From Streptomyces marokkonensis (lineage in GTDB: Bacteria; Actinomycetota; Actinomycetes; Streptomycetales; Streptomycetaceae): a stretch of 64,000 nt of DNA. Of the stretch, positions 37,678 through 46,538 are shown piece by piece (positions within the stretch are counted from its first letter, which is position 1; each line of letters starts with the position of its first letter). The DNA is taken from the NCBI RefSeq assembly GCF_008312835.1, contig NZ_VSKS01000010.1:124001-188000 (forward strand), written 5' to 3'. The position numbers were made by a program, and so were the translations under genes. Below the pieces are notes generated by a model. The model was given only the letters and a program-made list of their open reading frames with translations, searched no databases and was not told where the DNA came from.

Positions 37678-38610
37678 ATGGGGGTGTTCGTCTTCCTGCC
37701 GCTGGTGCTGCCCCTGACGGCATGGCCGGTCGCGCGCCTCGCCGAGCACCACCTGCACCCGCGGACCGCGACCCGGCTGCTGACCGGGGTGGCCGCGGTG
37801 ATGGCGGTGTGCAGCACGGTGTGCCTGGCGCTGGCGATGGTGGTCGGCACCGCCCAGCTGCCCGGAAACCCCCTGCCCGACGGCTGGTCGGACCCCGAGG
37901 TGCGCGCTGCGGTCCCGTACGACGAGGTCGTCGGGAAGGCCGCGATCCCCGCCCTGTGCGCGGTGCTGGTGGCGTGCGGCCGGACGCTGTGGCGGCACGG
38001 CCGGGTGCGCCGTCGCGCCCACCGGGCGCTGGCCGGGCTGCGGGAGACGGAGGTGGCGGTCCTGTCCGACGGCGTGCCGTACGCGTACGCGCTGCCGGGC
38101 GGGCGGCGGGACCGTGTGGTGGTGACCACGGGGCTGCTGGAGCGGCTCGGACCGGCCGAGCGCCGGGCGCTGTTCGCGCACGAAAGGGCCCATCTCGCCG
38201 CCCGCCACCACCGCTTCCTGCTCGCGGTCCAGCTGGCCGCGCGGGCCAACCCGTTTCTGCGGCCGCTGCGCACGGCGGTGGCGTACACGGCGGAACGGTG
38301 GGCCGACGAGGACGCGGCGCAGGCCGTCGGCAGCCGCCGCACCGTGGCGCACGCGATCGGCAAGGCGGCCCTGGTGTCGCGGGGCACTCCGGTCGCCACG
38401 CTGGCGGGGCTCGCCGCGCCCGGCCCGGTTCCGCGCCGGGTGGCGGCGCTGCTCGGTCCCGCCCCGGCCGTACGGCGCTGGCCTTCGCTGTTCACCCTGG
38501 TGGGGCTGGCGGCGTGGGGCGCCGCCGCGGGGGCCGCCGTGTCCGCGATGTCATCCGCCAACTCCGCCGTGACGATGGCCCTCATCCTGTACGCCGCCAC
38601 CCCCCTGTGA
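37678..38610 (+). CDS. M56-family (BlaR1-like) membrane metallopeptidase
   Basis: 310 aa. The zinc motif HERAH (168-172) follows RVVVTTGLLERLGPAERRALFAHERAH and precedes the third-ligand region AERWADEDAAQAVG. Membrane helices: about 3-20, 33-58, 86-101, and two near the C-terminus (SLFTLVGLAAWGAAAGAAV; MALILYAATPL). There is no extracellular penicillin-binding sensor domain, so the stimulus is not beta-lactam binding by itself. It lies directly after the BlaI-type repressor and probably cleaves or inactivates it. Confidence 0.9.
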   Translation: MGVFVFLPLVLPLTAWPVARLAEHHLHPRTATRLLTGVAAVMAVCSTVCLALAMVVGTAQLPGNPLPDGWSDPEVRAAVPYDEVVGKAAIPALCAVLVACGRTLWRHGRVRRRAHRALAGLRETEVAVLSDGVPYAYALPGGRRDRVVVTTGLLERLGPAERRALFAHERAHLAARHHRFLLAVQLAARANPFLRPLRTAVAYTAERWADEDAAQAVGSRRTVAHAIGKAALVSRGTPVATLAGLAAPGPVPRRVAALLGPAPAVRRWPSLFTLVGLAAWGAAAGAAVSAMSSANSAVTMALILYAATPL

Positions 38611-38662
38611 CCGGGACGGGGGACCTCGCAGGAGTGCGGCGGGCCGTTCCCCGCCCCGCCAT

Positions 38663-38702
38663 GGGGCCTGATGGCCCGCGGCGATGAACCCTCCGGCCCC
38701 TG
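38663..38702 (+). promoter_or_regulatory. Tandem DevR/DosR-like boxes
   Basis: GGGGCCTGATGGCCC (38663-38677) and AACCCTCCGGCCCCTG (38687-38702), 66 bp before the USP at 38769. The arrangement is the same as at 4928-4965 before its paralogue. Confidence 0.55.
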
Positions 38703-38768
38703 TGCGGGCACCCTCCTGGGAGCGAGGCTGACAGCGGGGGAGTAGCTCTTGTGCTGGAGGTGCACGTC

Positions 38769-39656
38769 ATGCTTTCGCCTGTTGTCGCCGGCGTCGATGG
38801 TTCCGCCGCGAGTCTGGTGGCCGCCGCATGGGCGGCGCACGAGGCCGTCCGCCGCGGACGGGCGCTGCGGCTGCTGCACGCGCGCGACGGGCAGTCGCGC
38901 CGAGGCGAGCCACCGATCGCGGACGCCGCCCGGCGGACCCTGGCGCAGCGGGTCCTGCGGCAGGCCGAGGAACGCGTCCTCGCCGCGTGCCCCGGGGTGC
39001 GGCTGTACGACGACCAGGTCGAGGGGCCGGCCACCGACGCCCTGGTGAAGGCCGCGGAGGACGCCGACCCGCTGGTGCTGGGCTCGCGCGGAGCGGGCCG
39101 CATCACCGGCCTTCTCGCCGGCTCGGTCGCGCTCGGAGTGGTGGCGAGGGCCACGCACCCCGTCGTCCTGGTACGGGCGGACGCCGAAGGGCCGTACGAC
39201 GAGCCGGCCGGCCTCCCCCGTGACGGCCGGCGGGACGTGGTCCTCGGTCTCGACGTCACCGAGCCGTGCGACGAGGTGATCGCGTTCGCCTTCGAGTCGG
39301 CCCGCCTGCGCCGGGCGCGGCTGAGGGTGCTGCACGCCTGGCGCGCGCCCGGTCCGTTCCCCCCGGGCCCCGGTGAGGGGGGCCTGCCGGGCGATCCCCG
39401 GAGAGCCGGGGAGTGGCTCGGTTTCCTCTCCTCGGTGCTCCGGGTGTGGCGCGACAAGTACCCCGACGTCGTCGTGCTGGAGATGGCCGTGGAGGGCAAG
39501 CCGTCGGGCGCCCTGCTGAGGGCCGCGTCCGCGGCGGACCTGCTGGTCGTCGGCCACCGGCTCACCGACCGGCCGAGGGTCCCGCGCACCGGCCCGGTGA
39601 CCCACGCCGTGCTGCAGCAGGCCGGCTGCCCCGTGGCCGTCGTACCGCACTTCTGA
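38769..39656 (+). CDS. Universal stress protein, two UspA domains
   Basis: 295 aa, ATG 38769 chosen for GGAGG 8 nt upstream. Domain 1: [22 protein letters not shown] with loop GSRGAGRITGLLAGSVA. Domain 2: VVLGLDVTEPCDEVIAFAFESA, WLGFLSSVLRVWRDKYPDV, ending [15 protein letters not shown]. It is a close paralogue of the USP at 5028, including upstream boxes. A small hairpin follows at 39693. Confidence 0.93.
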   Translation: MLSPVVAGVDGSAASLVAAAWAAHEAVRRGRALRLLHARDGQSRRGEPPIADAARRTLAQRVLRQAEERVLAACPGVRLYDDQVEGPATDALVKAAEDADPLVLGSRGAGRITGLLAGSVALGVVARATHPVVLVRADAEGPYDEPAGLPRDGRRDVVLGLDVTEPCDEVIAFAFESARLRRARLRVLHAWRAPGPFPPGPGEGGLPGDPRRAGEWLGFLSSVLRVWRDKYPDVVVLEMAVEGKPSGALLRAASAADLLVVGHRLTDRPRVPRTGPVTHAVLQQAGCPVAVVPHF

Positions 39657-39692
39657 ACCGGTTGCGCGGGGCACCTTGAGCCGAGGCGCGCG

Positions 39693-39712
39693 CACCCGCA
39701 TGGTTGCGGGTG
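39693..39712 (+). terminator. 8-bp hairpin after the USP
   Basis: CACCCGCA and TGCGGGTG around TGGT. Confidence 0.6.
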
Positions 39713-39716
39713 TTCG

Positions 39717-39730
39717 AAATCTGTAGATTT
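39717..39730 (+). promoter_or_regulatory. AT-rich palindrome before the symporter-phosphatase fusion
   Basis: AAATCTGTAGATTT is a perfect inverted repeat (AAATCT-GT-AGATTT), 74 bp before the likely ATG. It contains TGTAGA, the same half-site as the BlaI-type operator at 37171. It is the most AT-rich stretch nearby, so it is probably an operator or part of the promoter. Confidence 0.5.
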
Positions 39731-39804
39731 GACGCCGAGGTACCGAACCGCCGGCCGGACTGATGGGCGTGCCCCTGATCGCGGACTCCACGGGCGAGGA
39801 CCAT

Positions 39805-42800
39805 ATGTTCAACTTGAGTGCGCCGATCGTCACCATGTTCGCGCTGTACGTGGCCGCCATGGTCGGCACGGGTGTCTGGGCCTGCACCCGCACGCGCACC
39901 TACTCCGACTTCGCCCTGGGCGGGCGCCGGTTCGGGCCGCTCGTCGCCGCCCTGTCCGCGGGGGCCAGCGACATGTCCGGCTGGCTGTTCCTGGCGCTCC
40001 CCGGGGCCGTCTACGCGGCGGGCCTCGGCTCCGCCTGGATCGCGCTCGGCCTGGCGGCCGGCACCTACCTCAACTGGCTCTTCGTCGCGCCGAGGCTGCG
40101 CACCTACACCGAGCGGGCCGGGAACGCGGTCAGCCTGTCGGCCTATCTGGAGGAGCGGTTCGAGGACCGCACCCGGATGCTCAGGCTGGTCTCGGCCGCG
40201 GTCACGCTGGTGTTCTTCACCCTCTACGTCAGCAGCGGTCTGGTGGCGGGCGGACTGCTGTTCAACACCGTCTTCGACCTCCGCTTCGGGCTGGGAGTGA
40301 CCGTCACCGCCCTGGTCATCGTGATCTACTCGAGCCTGGGCGGTTTCCTGGCGGTGAGCCTGACCCACGTCATGCAGGCCACGCTCATGTTCCTCGCCCT
40401 GATCGTGCTGCCCGCGACCGCCGTCGTCTCCGTCGGAGGCTTCGGCGCCCTGGGCAACGCCCTGGACAGCAGAGAGCCCGCCCTGCGCGATCCCGGGGCG
40501 CTGGTCGACTACGGAGGCGGTCTGTGGTCGGCGGACGGGACGCTCGGTACCGTGGCGATCGTCTCGCTGCTCGCGTGGGGCCTCGGCTACTTCGGGCAGC
40601 CCCACATCCTGGCCCGCTTCATGAGCATCCGCAGCGCCCGGGACGTTCCCGCCGCCCGCCGCATCGGAACCGCGTGGGTCGTGGTCGTGCTCGCCGGCGC
40701 CACCCTTGTCGGCCTGGCGGGGATCGGGGAGCTCGTCCCCTCGCTGTCCGCCCCCGACACGGTGTACATCGCCCTGTCCCGGACACTGCTCAACCCGTGG
40801 GTCGCCGGGGTGATGCTGATCGCCGTGCTCGCCGCCGTCATCTCCACCGCGGACAGTCAGCTCCTCGTGTCGTCCGTGGCCCTCACGGAGGACTTCTACC
40901 GGGCGTTCCTCAACCGGCGCGCCACCGACAGGGCTCTGGTGCGGGTGGGACGCGCCACCGTCGTCCTGGTGATCCTGGTGGCCTTCGTCATCGCGCTCAG
41001 AGGCGACGCGCTGCTGAGCCTCGTCGCCCACGCCTGGGCGGGCTTCGGAGCCGCCTTCGGCCCGGTCGTGCTGCTGTCGCTGTACTGGCCCGCCATGACC
41101 TGGGCGGGGGCCACGGCCGGCATCGTGACCGGCGCCGGCACGGTGCTGCTGTGGGACTGGATCAACCCCCTGCTCGGGCCGCTTGAATCGGGTGTCTACG
41201 AGATGGTGCCCGGCGTGCTGGCCGCCACGGCCGCCGCCCTCCTGTTCGGCCGGTACGTCGGCCGGCCGCCGAAGCGGGCCTTCTGGCGGATGCCCGGCGG
41301 AGGCGCGAGCCAGATGATGCTCACCTCGTTCCTCACCCACGCGCCGGTCGGCCTCGCCGTCCTCGACACCGACCTGCGGTACGTCTGGGTCAACGACCCG
41401 CTGGACCGCCTGGTCCCCCTGGGGGACCGCCTGGGCCGGCTGGTGCACGAGGTGCTGCCGCCCGCGGAGGCCGGACTCTTCCAGGAGAAGATGGGCACCG
41501 TCCTGGACACCGGGCGGCCGGTCATGGACTGCGAGTTCCTCACCACCGACGACCCCGAGCGCGCTCGTGCCATGTCCGTGTCCTTCTTCGGGATGAAGGA
41601 CCGCCGCGACCGCATCGTGGGCATCCTGTACATGCTCATCGACGTCACCGAACGCCGGCGGGCCCAGGAACGCCTGGCGCTGCTGAACGACGCCGGCGCC
41701 AGGATCGGCAGCACTCTGGACGTGCGGCGCACCGCGCAGGAGCTGGCCGACGTGACCGTGCCGCCCCTCGCCGACTTCGTGGCGGTCGACCTGCTGGACT
41801 CCGTCATGCGGGGCGAGGAGCCGGACCCCGGACCGGTCGGCATGGGACCCGTCATCCGCCGCGCGGGGCAGGCGTCGGTGCGCGAGGGCTGCCCGGAGGG
41901 CAGCCTGGACGTCGGGGAAGCCGTCCGGCGTGCCCCGTCCTCGCCCGTGACGCACTGTCTGCGGGAGAGCAGGACCCTGGTGGAACGCACCCTGGACCGC
42001 ACCGCCAGCCCGTGGGTGACCGAGGACCCGTCCCTGGGCGCGTCGCTCCTCAAGTACGACTTCCGCTCCCTCATGGTCGTGCCGGTACGGGCGCGCGGCG
42101 TCACCCTGGGCGTGGCGACCTTCGCCCGGTCGAGGCGCTCCGCCCCCTTCGAGGACGACGACGTGCGTCTCGCCGAGGAGATCGTCTCCCGTGCGGCGGT
42201 GTCCGTCGACAACGCCCGCCGCTTCACCCGCGAGCGGACCGCCTCCCGCGCCATGCAGCAGTTCCTGCTGCCGCAGGTGCTCACGGGGGGATCGGCGCTC
42301 GAGGTGGCGTCCTGGTACCAGCCGGCCGGCGTCCCCAGCGGGGTCGGCGGCGACTGGTTCGACGTCGTCCCGCTGTCCGGGGCCCGGGTCGCCCTCGTCG
42401 TCGGCGACGTCGTCGGACACGGCATGAACGCCGCGGCGACCATGGGACGCCTGCGCGCGGCGGTGCGCACACTCGCCAACCTGGACCTCCCCCCGGACGA
42501 ACTGCTCGCCCACCTCGACGACCTGGTCATCGGCCTCATGGGGGCACACGACGACAACGAGGCGGAGGCCGTCGCCGGCGCCGGCTTCATGGGGGCGACC
42601 TGCCTGTACGCCGTGTACGACCCGGTCAGCAGACGGTGCACGCTGGCCCGCGCGGGGCATCTCCCGCCCGTCCTGGTGACCCCCGGCGGCACCGCCGAGG
42701 TCCTGGACCTGCCGGCGGGGCCGCCGCTCGGGCTCGGGTACCTGCCGTTCGAGGCCGCCGAACTGGAGCTTGCCGAGGGCAGCCTCCTGGCCTTCTACAC

Positions 42801-43362
42801 CGACGGCCTCGTCGAGACGGCCGACCGGGACATCGACGAGGGGATCTCCCGGCTGGGCCACGCCCTGGCGAAGCCCGGAGAGACGCTGGAGGACGTCGGC
42901 CGGGGCGCGGTCGACACGCTGCTGACCGGCCCGCCGCCCGACGACGCCGCCCTGCTCCTCGCCCGGACCAAGGTCCTGTCACCGCACCGCGTCGCCTCCT
43001 GGGACCTGTCCGGCGACCCGGCGGCCGTCGGCGACGCCCGCGCCGCCGCCGTGCGGCAACTGGAGGAATGGGGTCTGGACGGCCTGGCGTTCACCACGGA
43101 ACTCATCGTCAGCGAACTGGTCACCAACGCCATCCGGTACGCGTCCGGCCCGATCGGCCTGCGCCTGATCCGGGACCGCGGCCTCATCTGCGAGGTCAGC
43201 GACGGCAGCGGCACCTCACCGCGCCCGCGCCACGCGCGCACCACGGACGAGGGCGGACGCGGACTGATGATCGTGGCGCAGCTCGCCCACCGGTGGGGCA
43301 CCCGGCACACTGCGGCCGGCAAGGTCATCTGGACCGAGCAGCCCTTCGTGGCCGAACCCTGA
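39805..43362 (+). CDS. Sodium:solute symporter fused to PAS, GAF, SpoIIE phosphatase and RsbW-like ATPase
   Basis: 1185 aa. ATG 39805 is preferred (GCGAGGA just upstream); ATG 39763 is in frame. Residues about 1-495 form a PutP-like SLC5 transporter with about 13 helices: LSAGASDMSGWLFLALPGA, YFGQPHILARFMSI and the sodium-site STADSQLLVSSVALTEDFYR. About 500-615 is PAS (HAPVGLAVLDTDLRYVWVND). About 625-805 is GAF-like. About 825-1045 is SpoIIE/PP2C (GGDWFDVVPLSGARVALVVGDVVGHG; ARAGHLPPVL; FYTDGLVETADRD). About 1060-1180 is an HATPase (LIVSELVTNAIRYASG; GGRGLMIVAQLAHRWG). Substrate sensing coupled to anti-sigma signalling is inferred. SLC5-histidine kinase fusions (CbrA) are known; phosphatase output is unusual. 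Confidence 0.93.
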   Translation: MFNLSAPIVTMFALYVAAMVGTGVWACTRTRTYSDFALGGRRFGPLVAALSAGASDMSGWLFLALPGAVYAAGLGSAWIALGLAAGTYLNWLFVAPRLRTYTERAGNAVSLSAYLEERFEDRTRMLRLVSAAVTLVFFTLYVSSGLVAGGLLFNTVFDLRFGLGVTVTALVIVIYSSLGGFLAVSLTHVMQATLMFLALIVLPATAVVSVGGFGALGNALDSREPALRDPGALVDYGGGLWSADGTLGTVAIVSLLAWGLGYFGQPHILARFMSIRSARDVPAARRIGTAWVVVVLAGATLVGLAGIGELVPSLSAPDTVYIALSRTLLNPWVAGVMLIAVLAAVISTADSQLLVSSVALTEDFYRAFLNRRATDRALVRVGRATVVLVILVAFVIALRGDALLSLVAHAWAGFGAAFGPVVLLSLYWPAMTWAGATAGIVTGAGTVLLWDWINPLLGPLESGVYEMVPGVLAATAAALLFGRYVGRPPKRAFWRMPGGGASQMMLTSFLTHAPVGLAVLDTDLRYVWVNDPLDRLVPLGDRLGRLVHEVLPPAEAGLFQEKMGTVLDTGRPVMDCEFLTTDDPERARAMSVSFFGMKDRRDRIVGILYMLIDVTERRRAQERLALLNDAGARIGSTLDVRRTAQELADVTVPPLADFVAVDLLDSVMRGEEPDPGPVGMGPVIRRAGQASVREGCPEGSLDVGEAVRRAPSSPVTHCLRESRTLVERTLDRTASPWVTEDPSLGASLLKYDFRSLMVVPVRARGVTLGVATFARSRRSAPFEDDDVRLAEEIVSRAAVSVDNARRFTRERTASRAMQQFLLPQVLTGGSALEVASWYQPAGVPSGVGGDWFDVVPLSGARVALVVGDVVGHGMNAAATMGRLRAAVRTLANLDLPPDELLAHLDDLVIGLMGAHDDNEAEAVAGAGFMGATCLYAVYDPVSRRCTLARAGHLPPVLVTPGGTAEVLDLPAGPPLGLGYLPFEAAELELAEGSLLAFYTDGLVETADRDIDEGISRLGHALAKPGETLEDVGRGAVDTLLTGPPPDDAALLLARTKVLSPHRVASWDLSGDPAAVGDARAAAVRQLEEWGLDGLAFTTELIVSELVTNAIRYASGPIGLRLIRDRGLICEVSDGSGTSPRPRHARTTDEGGRGLMIVAQLAHRWGTRHTAAGKVIWTEQPFVAEP

Positions 43363-43420
43363 GCCCCCCGTCGCCGGACCCTGAGCCCCCGGCCCCCGAG
43401 ACCACCCGAGCCCGGCCCGG

Positions 43421-43459
43421 AGGGTCCTCCGGCCCCGGAACGGGGACCTGCGGCCTCTG
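43421..43459 (+). promoter_or_regulatory. Tandem DevR/DosR-like boxes before the flavodoxin
   Basis: AGGGTCCTCCGGCCCCGG (43421-43438) and GGGGACCTGCGGCCTCTG (43442-43459), 21 bp apart, ending 60 bp before the ATG 43520. The second is almost the same as the box at 1542. Confidence 0.6.
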
Positions 43460-43519
43460 CCCCGTGGCGCGGCCCGTGGCCACTCTGGTACTGGAGAACC
43501 CGGCTCGGGAGGTGGCGCC

Positions 43520-44017
43520 ATGACCGGCACCGTGTTGGTCACCTACGGAACCACGAACGGATCGACGGCGCAGATCGCCACAGCCGTCGCCGACGTCCTG
43601 CGCGAGCACGGCCTGACGGCCGAGACCCGCCCGGCCCGGTCCGTCGAGAGCGTGAGGTCGTACGACGCGGTGGTGGCCGGCGCGGGGCTGTACGCCGGCC
43701 GCTGGCACAAGGACGCCCGCCGGTTCCTCCGCCGGCACCGCCGCGACCTCGCCCAGCGGCCGCTGTGGCTGTTCAGCAGCGGCCCGCTGGACCCCTCGGC
43801 CTCGGAACGGGACGTCCCGCCCGTGCCCGGCGTGCAGAAGGCCATGGCCCGGCTGGACGCCAGGGGCCACGTCACCTTCGGGGGCCGCCTGGAGGAGGGC
43901 GCCGGGGGATGGGTCGCCCGGATGCTCCTGCGCAACGGAAAGGGCGGTGACTTCCGCGACTTCACCGCCGTCGGGACGTGGGCCGCGCGTGTCGCCGACG
44001 AACTGACGCGGGTGTGA
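43520..44017 (+). CDS. Flavodoxin-domain protein
   Basis: 165 aa, ATG 43520 after GGGAGGTGG. FMN loop TVLVTYGTTNGSTAQIATAV; then VVAGAGLYAGRWHKDARRFLRR, LFSSGPLDPSA, and GKGGDFRDFTAVGTWAARVADEL. Same subfamily as 9928-10440 (both end with GDFRD and W). It is a small FMN protein for electron transfer in the cytoplasm. The partner is unknown. Strong double box upstream. Confidence 0.9.
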   Translation: MTGTVLVTYGTTNGSTAQIATAVADVLREHGLTAETRPARSVESVRSYDAVVAGAGLYAGRWHKDARRFLRRHRRDLAQRPLWLFSSGPLDPSASERDVPPVPGVQKAMARLDARGHVTFGGRLEEGAGGWVARMLLRNGKGGDFRDFTAVGTWAARVADELTRV

Positions 44018-44041
44018 CACCGGGCCGGTCTCCGGAAGGAA

Positions 44042-44078
44042 CGGGACCGTCGGCCCTCGTCTCCGGGCCTCGCCCGGC
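44042..44078 (+). promoter_or_regulatory. DevR-like boxes before the PNPOx-like gene
   Basis: CGGGACCGTCGGCCCTCG (44042-44059) and a weaker GGGCCTCGCCCGGC (44065-44078), ending 49 bp before the ATG. Confidence 0.45.
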
Positions 44079-44127
44079 TCACGGTAGGACGCAGCACCGC
44101 CGTACCGGGCGGAGAACGGACGGACAG

Positions 44128-44580
44128 ATGTATCCCAATGACGGTTTCCGCGAACTCGGGCGCACGGAATGCCTGCGGCTGATGGCCGGGGTGCCCGTCG
44201 GCCGCATCGTCTACACGCGCTGGGCCATGCCGGCCGTGCTGCCGGTCAACTTCGCCCTTGACGGCGACGGCGCCGTGCTGCTGCGCACCGCCGCGGACTC
44301 GGCGCTGGTCCGCGCGATCGACGGCGCGGTGGTCGCCTTCGAGACCGACGACGTCGACGCAGCCAGGCGGGCCGGCTGGAGCGTGGTCGTCACCGGCCGG
44401 GCCGCCGTGGTGACCGACCCCGCCGAACGCGAGCGCCTCTCCCGCACCGGCCCGGTCTCCTGGGCGCCCGCGAGGCAGGAGGTCTTCGTCCGCATCGAGC
44501 CGGAACTGGTCACCGGGCGCGAACTCGTCGGCGGACGGACCCTGTACGGCGTGGACCTGGCCGCGGCGCTCGAGGGATGA
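44128..44580 (+). CDS. Pyridoxamine-5'-phosphate-oxidase-like flavin protein
   Basis: 150 aa, ATG 44128 after GGAGAACGG. A split-barrel fold covers about 8-145: ELGRTECLRLMAGVPVGRIVYTR, AMPAVLPVNFALDGDGAVLLRTAADS, VVAFETDDVDAARRAGWSVVVTGRA, EVFVRIEPELVTGREL. These small barrels bind FMN, F420 or haem. The C-terminal signature of true PdxH is absent, so it is not a pyridoxal synthase. Mycobacterial relatives are hypoxia-induced. It is probably a flavin- or F420-dependent reductase. Confidence 0.82.
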   Translation: MYPNDGFRELGRTECLRLMAGVPVGRIVYTRWAMPAVLPVNFALDGDGAVLLRTAADSALVRAIDGAVVAFETDDVDAARRAGWSVVVTGRAAVVTDPAERERLSRTGPVSWAPARQEVFVRIEPELVTGRELVGGRTLYGVDLAAALEG

Positions 44581-44604
44581 CATCCGCCGACGGGTCCCGG
44601 ACCG

Positions 44605-44642
44605 GGGGACGTTCGGCCCGCGGCGCGGGCCTCGCGGCCCCT
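44605..44642 (+). promoter_or_regulatory. Tandem DevR/DosR-like boxes before the second DoxX
   Basis: GGGGACGTTCGGCCCGCGG (44605-44623) and CGGGCCTCGCGGCCCCT (44626-44642). Position and sequence match the pair at 15751-15788. Confidence 0.6.
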
Positions 44643-44727
44643 CCGCCGGGGACCGGCGACGCGGGACATTGAAGGTGCGACGAGAACCATCCGGATCCGG
44701 CGTCACCCCCTGGAAGGGATGAGCACC

Positions 44728-45354
44728 ATGGCAGTGCACCACCACGCCCGACCGCACCCGGGATTCCGCGCTCCGTCCCTGCACCGCCGGGCCCGGACGG
44801 CCCCCGCCTCCGCCGGGCCGGCGACCCTGGCGGCGACCGCGACCGGCGCGTACGTGTTCGCCGGACTGCGCCTGCTGACCGGGTTCGTGTTCCTGTGGGC
44901 GTTCCTGGACAAGACGTTCGGCTTCGGCTACGCCACCCCCTCCGGCAAGGCGTGGGCCGACGGCGGCTCGCCGACCGAGGGCTTCCTCAGCAACGTCGCC
45001 GTCGGACCCGTGGAGTCCACGTTCCACGCCTGGGCCGGCGCCGCCTGGGCCGACTGGCTGTTCATGCTCGGTCTGCTCGGCACCGGCCTCGCGCTCGTCG
45101 CGGGCATCGGCCTGCGGCTCGCCGCGGTCGCCGGCACCGCCATGATGGCGCTGATGTGGATCGCGGAGTGGCCGCCCGCCCAGCACCTGTCGGACGGTTC
45201 GCCGAGCATGTCGACGAACCCGTTCGCCGACTACCACCTCGTCTACGCCGCCGTCCTGATCGCCCTCGCGGCGGCGGGCGCCGGTGCCACCTGGGGACTC
45301 GGCCGCGCCTGGGCACGACTCCCCTTCGTCAGCCGCAACCGCTGGCTCCTGTGA
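44728..45354 (+). CDS. DoxX-type integral membrane protein (paralogue)
   Basis: 208 aa. ATG 44728, 9 nt after GGAAGGG; an upstream in-frame ATG at 44719 mirrors the other copy. Four membrane helices with FAGLRLLTGFVFLWAFLDKTFGFG, WADWLFMLGLLGTGLALVAGIG, MALMWIAEWPPAQHLSDGSPSM and a closing SRNRWLL. It differs from the 15877 copy mainly in the His-rich N-terminus and scattered conservative changes. Both promoters share their boxes, so this is a recent intra-island duplication rather than ancient paralogy. Confidence 0.88.
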   Translation: MAVHHHARPHPGFRAPSLHRRARTAPASAGPATLAATATGAYVFAGLRLLTGFVFLWAFLDKTFGFGYATPSGKAWADGGSPTEGFLSNVAVGPVESTFHAWAGAAWADWLFMLGLLGTGLALVAGIGLRLAAVAGTAMMALMWIAEWPPAQHLSDGSPSMSTNPFADYHLVYAAVLIALAAAGAGATWGLGRAWARLPFVSRNRWLL

Positions 45355-45374
45355 CGACCGCGGCGCGCCCGCAG

Positions 45375-45409
45375 GTCCGGCATCCCCGCCCCGGGCGCGG
45401 ATGCCGGAC
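45375..45409. terminator. 11-bp hairpin after DoxX
   Basis: GTCCGGCATCC and GGATGCCGGAC around a 13-nt loop, 20 nt past the stop. Confidence 0.65.
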
Positions 45410-45524
45410 ATCCGCGGACGGTGCGCGCGCACGGCGCGGGAGACCCTGGTAGCAGGGAACGGAACAGGGAACCCGCCCACACAGCCGGGAGCCGGGCTCA
45501 CCGGCCGGGTGCGAGGAGGACGGC

Positions 45525-46520
45525 ATGGCTTCGCGACCACTCGACAACAAGACGGTGACCACACTCGTGTCCGACGCGACCACGGCACCGTCCATGCACA
45601 ACGCCCAACCGTGGCGCTTCCGCTACCTGAGCGCGGAGCACCTCCTGCTGCTGCGTGCGGACCCCGAACGGGCGATGCCCCACTCCGATCCCGACAACCG
45701 GTCGCTGCACCTCGGCTGCGGGGCGGCCCTGTTCAACCTGCGGGTCGCCGCGGCGCACGCCGACCTCGTCACGGAGACGACCCTCCTGCCCGAGCCCGGC
45801 GATCCCCTGCTGCTCGCCGCCGTCCGGCTGTCCGCACCGCTCCCGCACCGCCCCGCGGACACGGAACTGAGCCGGTTGCACCCCGCCGTCCGGCAGCGGC
45901 ACACCAGCCGTCACCCCTTCGCCGAGAAGGACATCCCCGGCGACGTGCGGGCCGCCCTGGAGGCGGCCGCGGCCCGCGAGGGCGCCGTGCTGCTCTTTCC
46001 CGGCTCCTGGCACGCCGAGACCGTGCTCGACCTGGTCCGTGACGCGGAGAACCGGGACGTCATGGACCGCGAGGCCAACGAGGACGTGCTCCGCTGGACC
46101 CGGCTGGGCGAGGAGGCGCACACCGCCGTCGACGGCATCCCGGAGTACGCGTTCGGGCCCCGCAAGCAGGGCGGCAGGGCCCCCGTCCGGGACTTCGCCG
46201 GCCGCAGGAGGGTCGCCGACCGCGGCACCACCGTGTTCGAGAACCTTCCGCACCTGGCCCTGCTGAGCACCCGCGGCGAAGGCCCCGCCGACTGGCTGCG
46301 CGCCGGGCAGGCACTGGAACGGGTCCTGCTGGAGGCCACCCTGGCCGACCTGGCGACCTCCCTCACCTCGCACGCCCTGGAAGCGCCGGAACTGCGCCTG
46401 CTGGCCCGCGATCCGGCCACGGGCACCGGGCAGGTGCACATGGTGCTGCGCCTCGGCTACGGCCCGCGGGGACCGGCCACCCCCCGCCGCCCCGTGAAGG
46501 ACGTACTGGAGATCACCTGA
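45525..46520 (+). CDS. Acg-family nitroreductase-like protein
   Basis: 331 aa, ATG 45525 after GCGAGGAGG. Signatures: DATTAPSMHNAQPWRFRYL, LHLGCGAALFNLRVAAAHAD, RQRHTSRHPFAEKDIP, DWLRAGQALERVLLEATLAD and terminal HMVLRLGYGPRGPATPRRPVKDVL. Third paralogue of the family in this window. It likely binds FMN, with a stress or dormancy role as for mycobacterial Acg. No clear double box was found upstream, unlike the other stress genes. Confidence 0.9.
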   Translation: MASRPLDNKTVTTLVSDATTAPSMHNAQPWRFRYLSAEHLLLLRADPERAMPHSDPDNRSLHLGCGAALFNLRVAAAHADLVTETTLLPEPGDPLLLAAVRLSAPLPHRPADTELSRLHPAVRQRHTSRHPFAEKDIPGDVRAALEAAAAREGAVLLFPGSWHAETVLDLVRDAENRDVMDREANEDVLRWTRLGEEAHTAVDGIPEYAFGPRKQGGRAPVRDFAGRRRVADRGTTVFENLPHLALLSTRGEGPADWLRAGQALERVLLEATLADLATSLTSHALEAPELRLLARDPATGTGQVHMVLRLGYGPRGPATPRRPVKDVLEIT

Positions 46521-46538
46521 CCGACCGCCGACGTGACT

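Noticed and set aside
39562-42861. A 1099-codon minus-strand frame opposite the symporter fusion
   Set aside because: Composition is low-complexity Gly/Asp/Arg/His with no domain; the plus strand has unmistakable symporter and phosphatase motifs.
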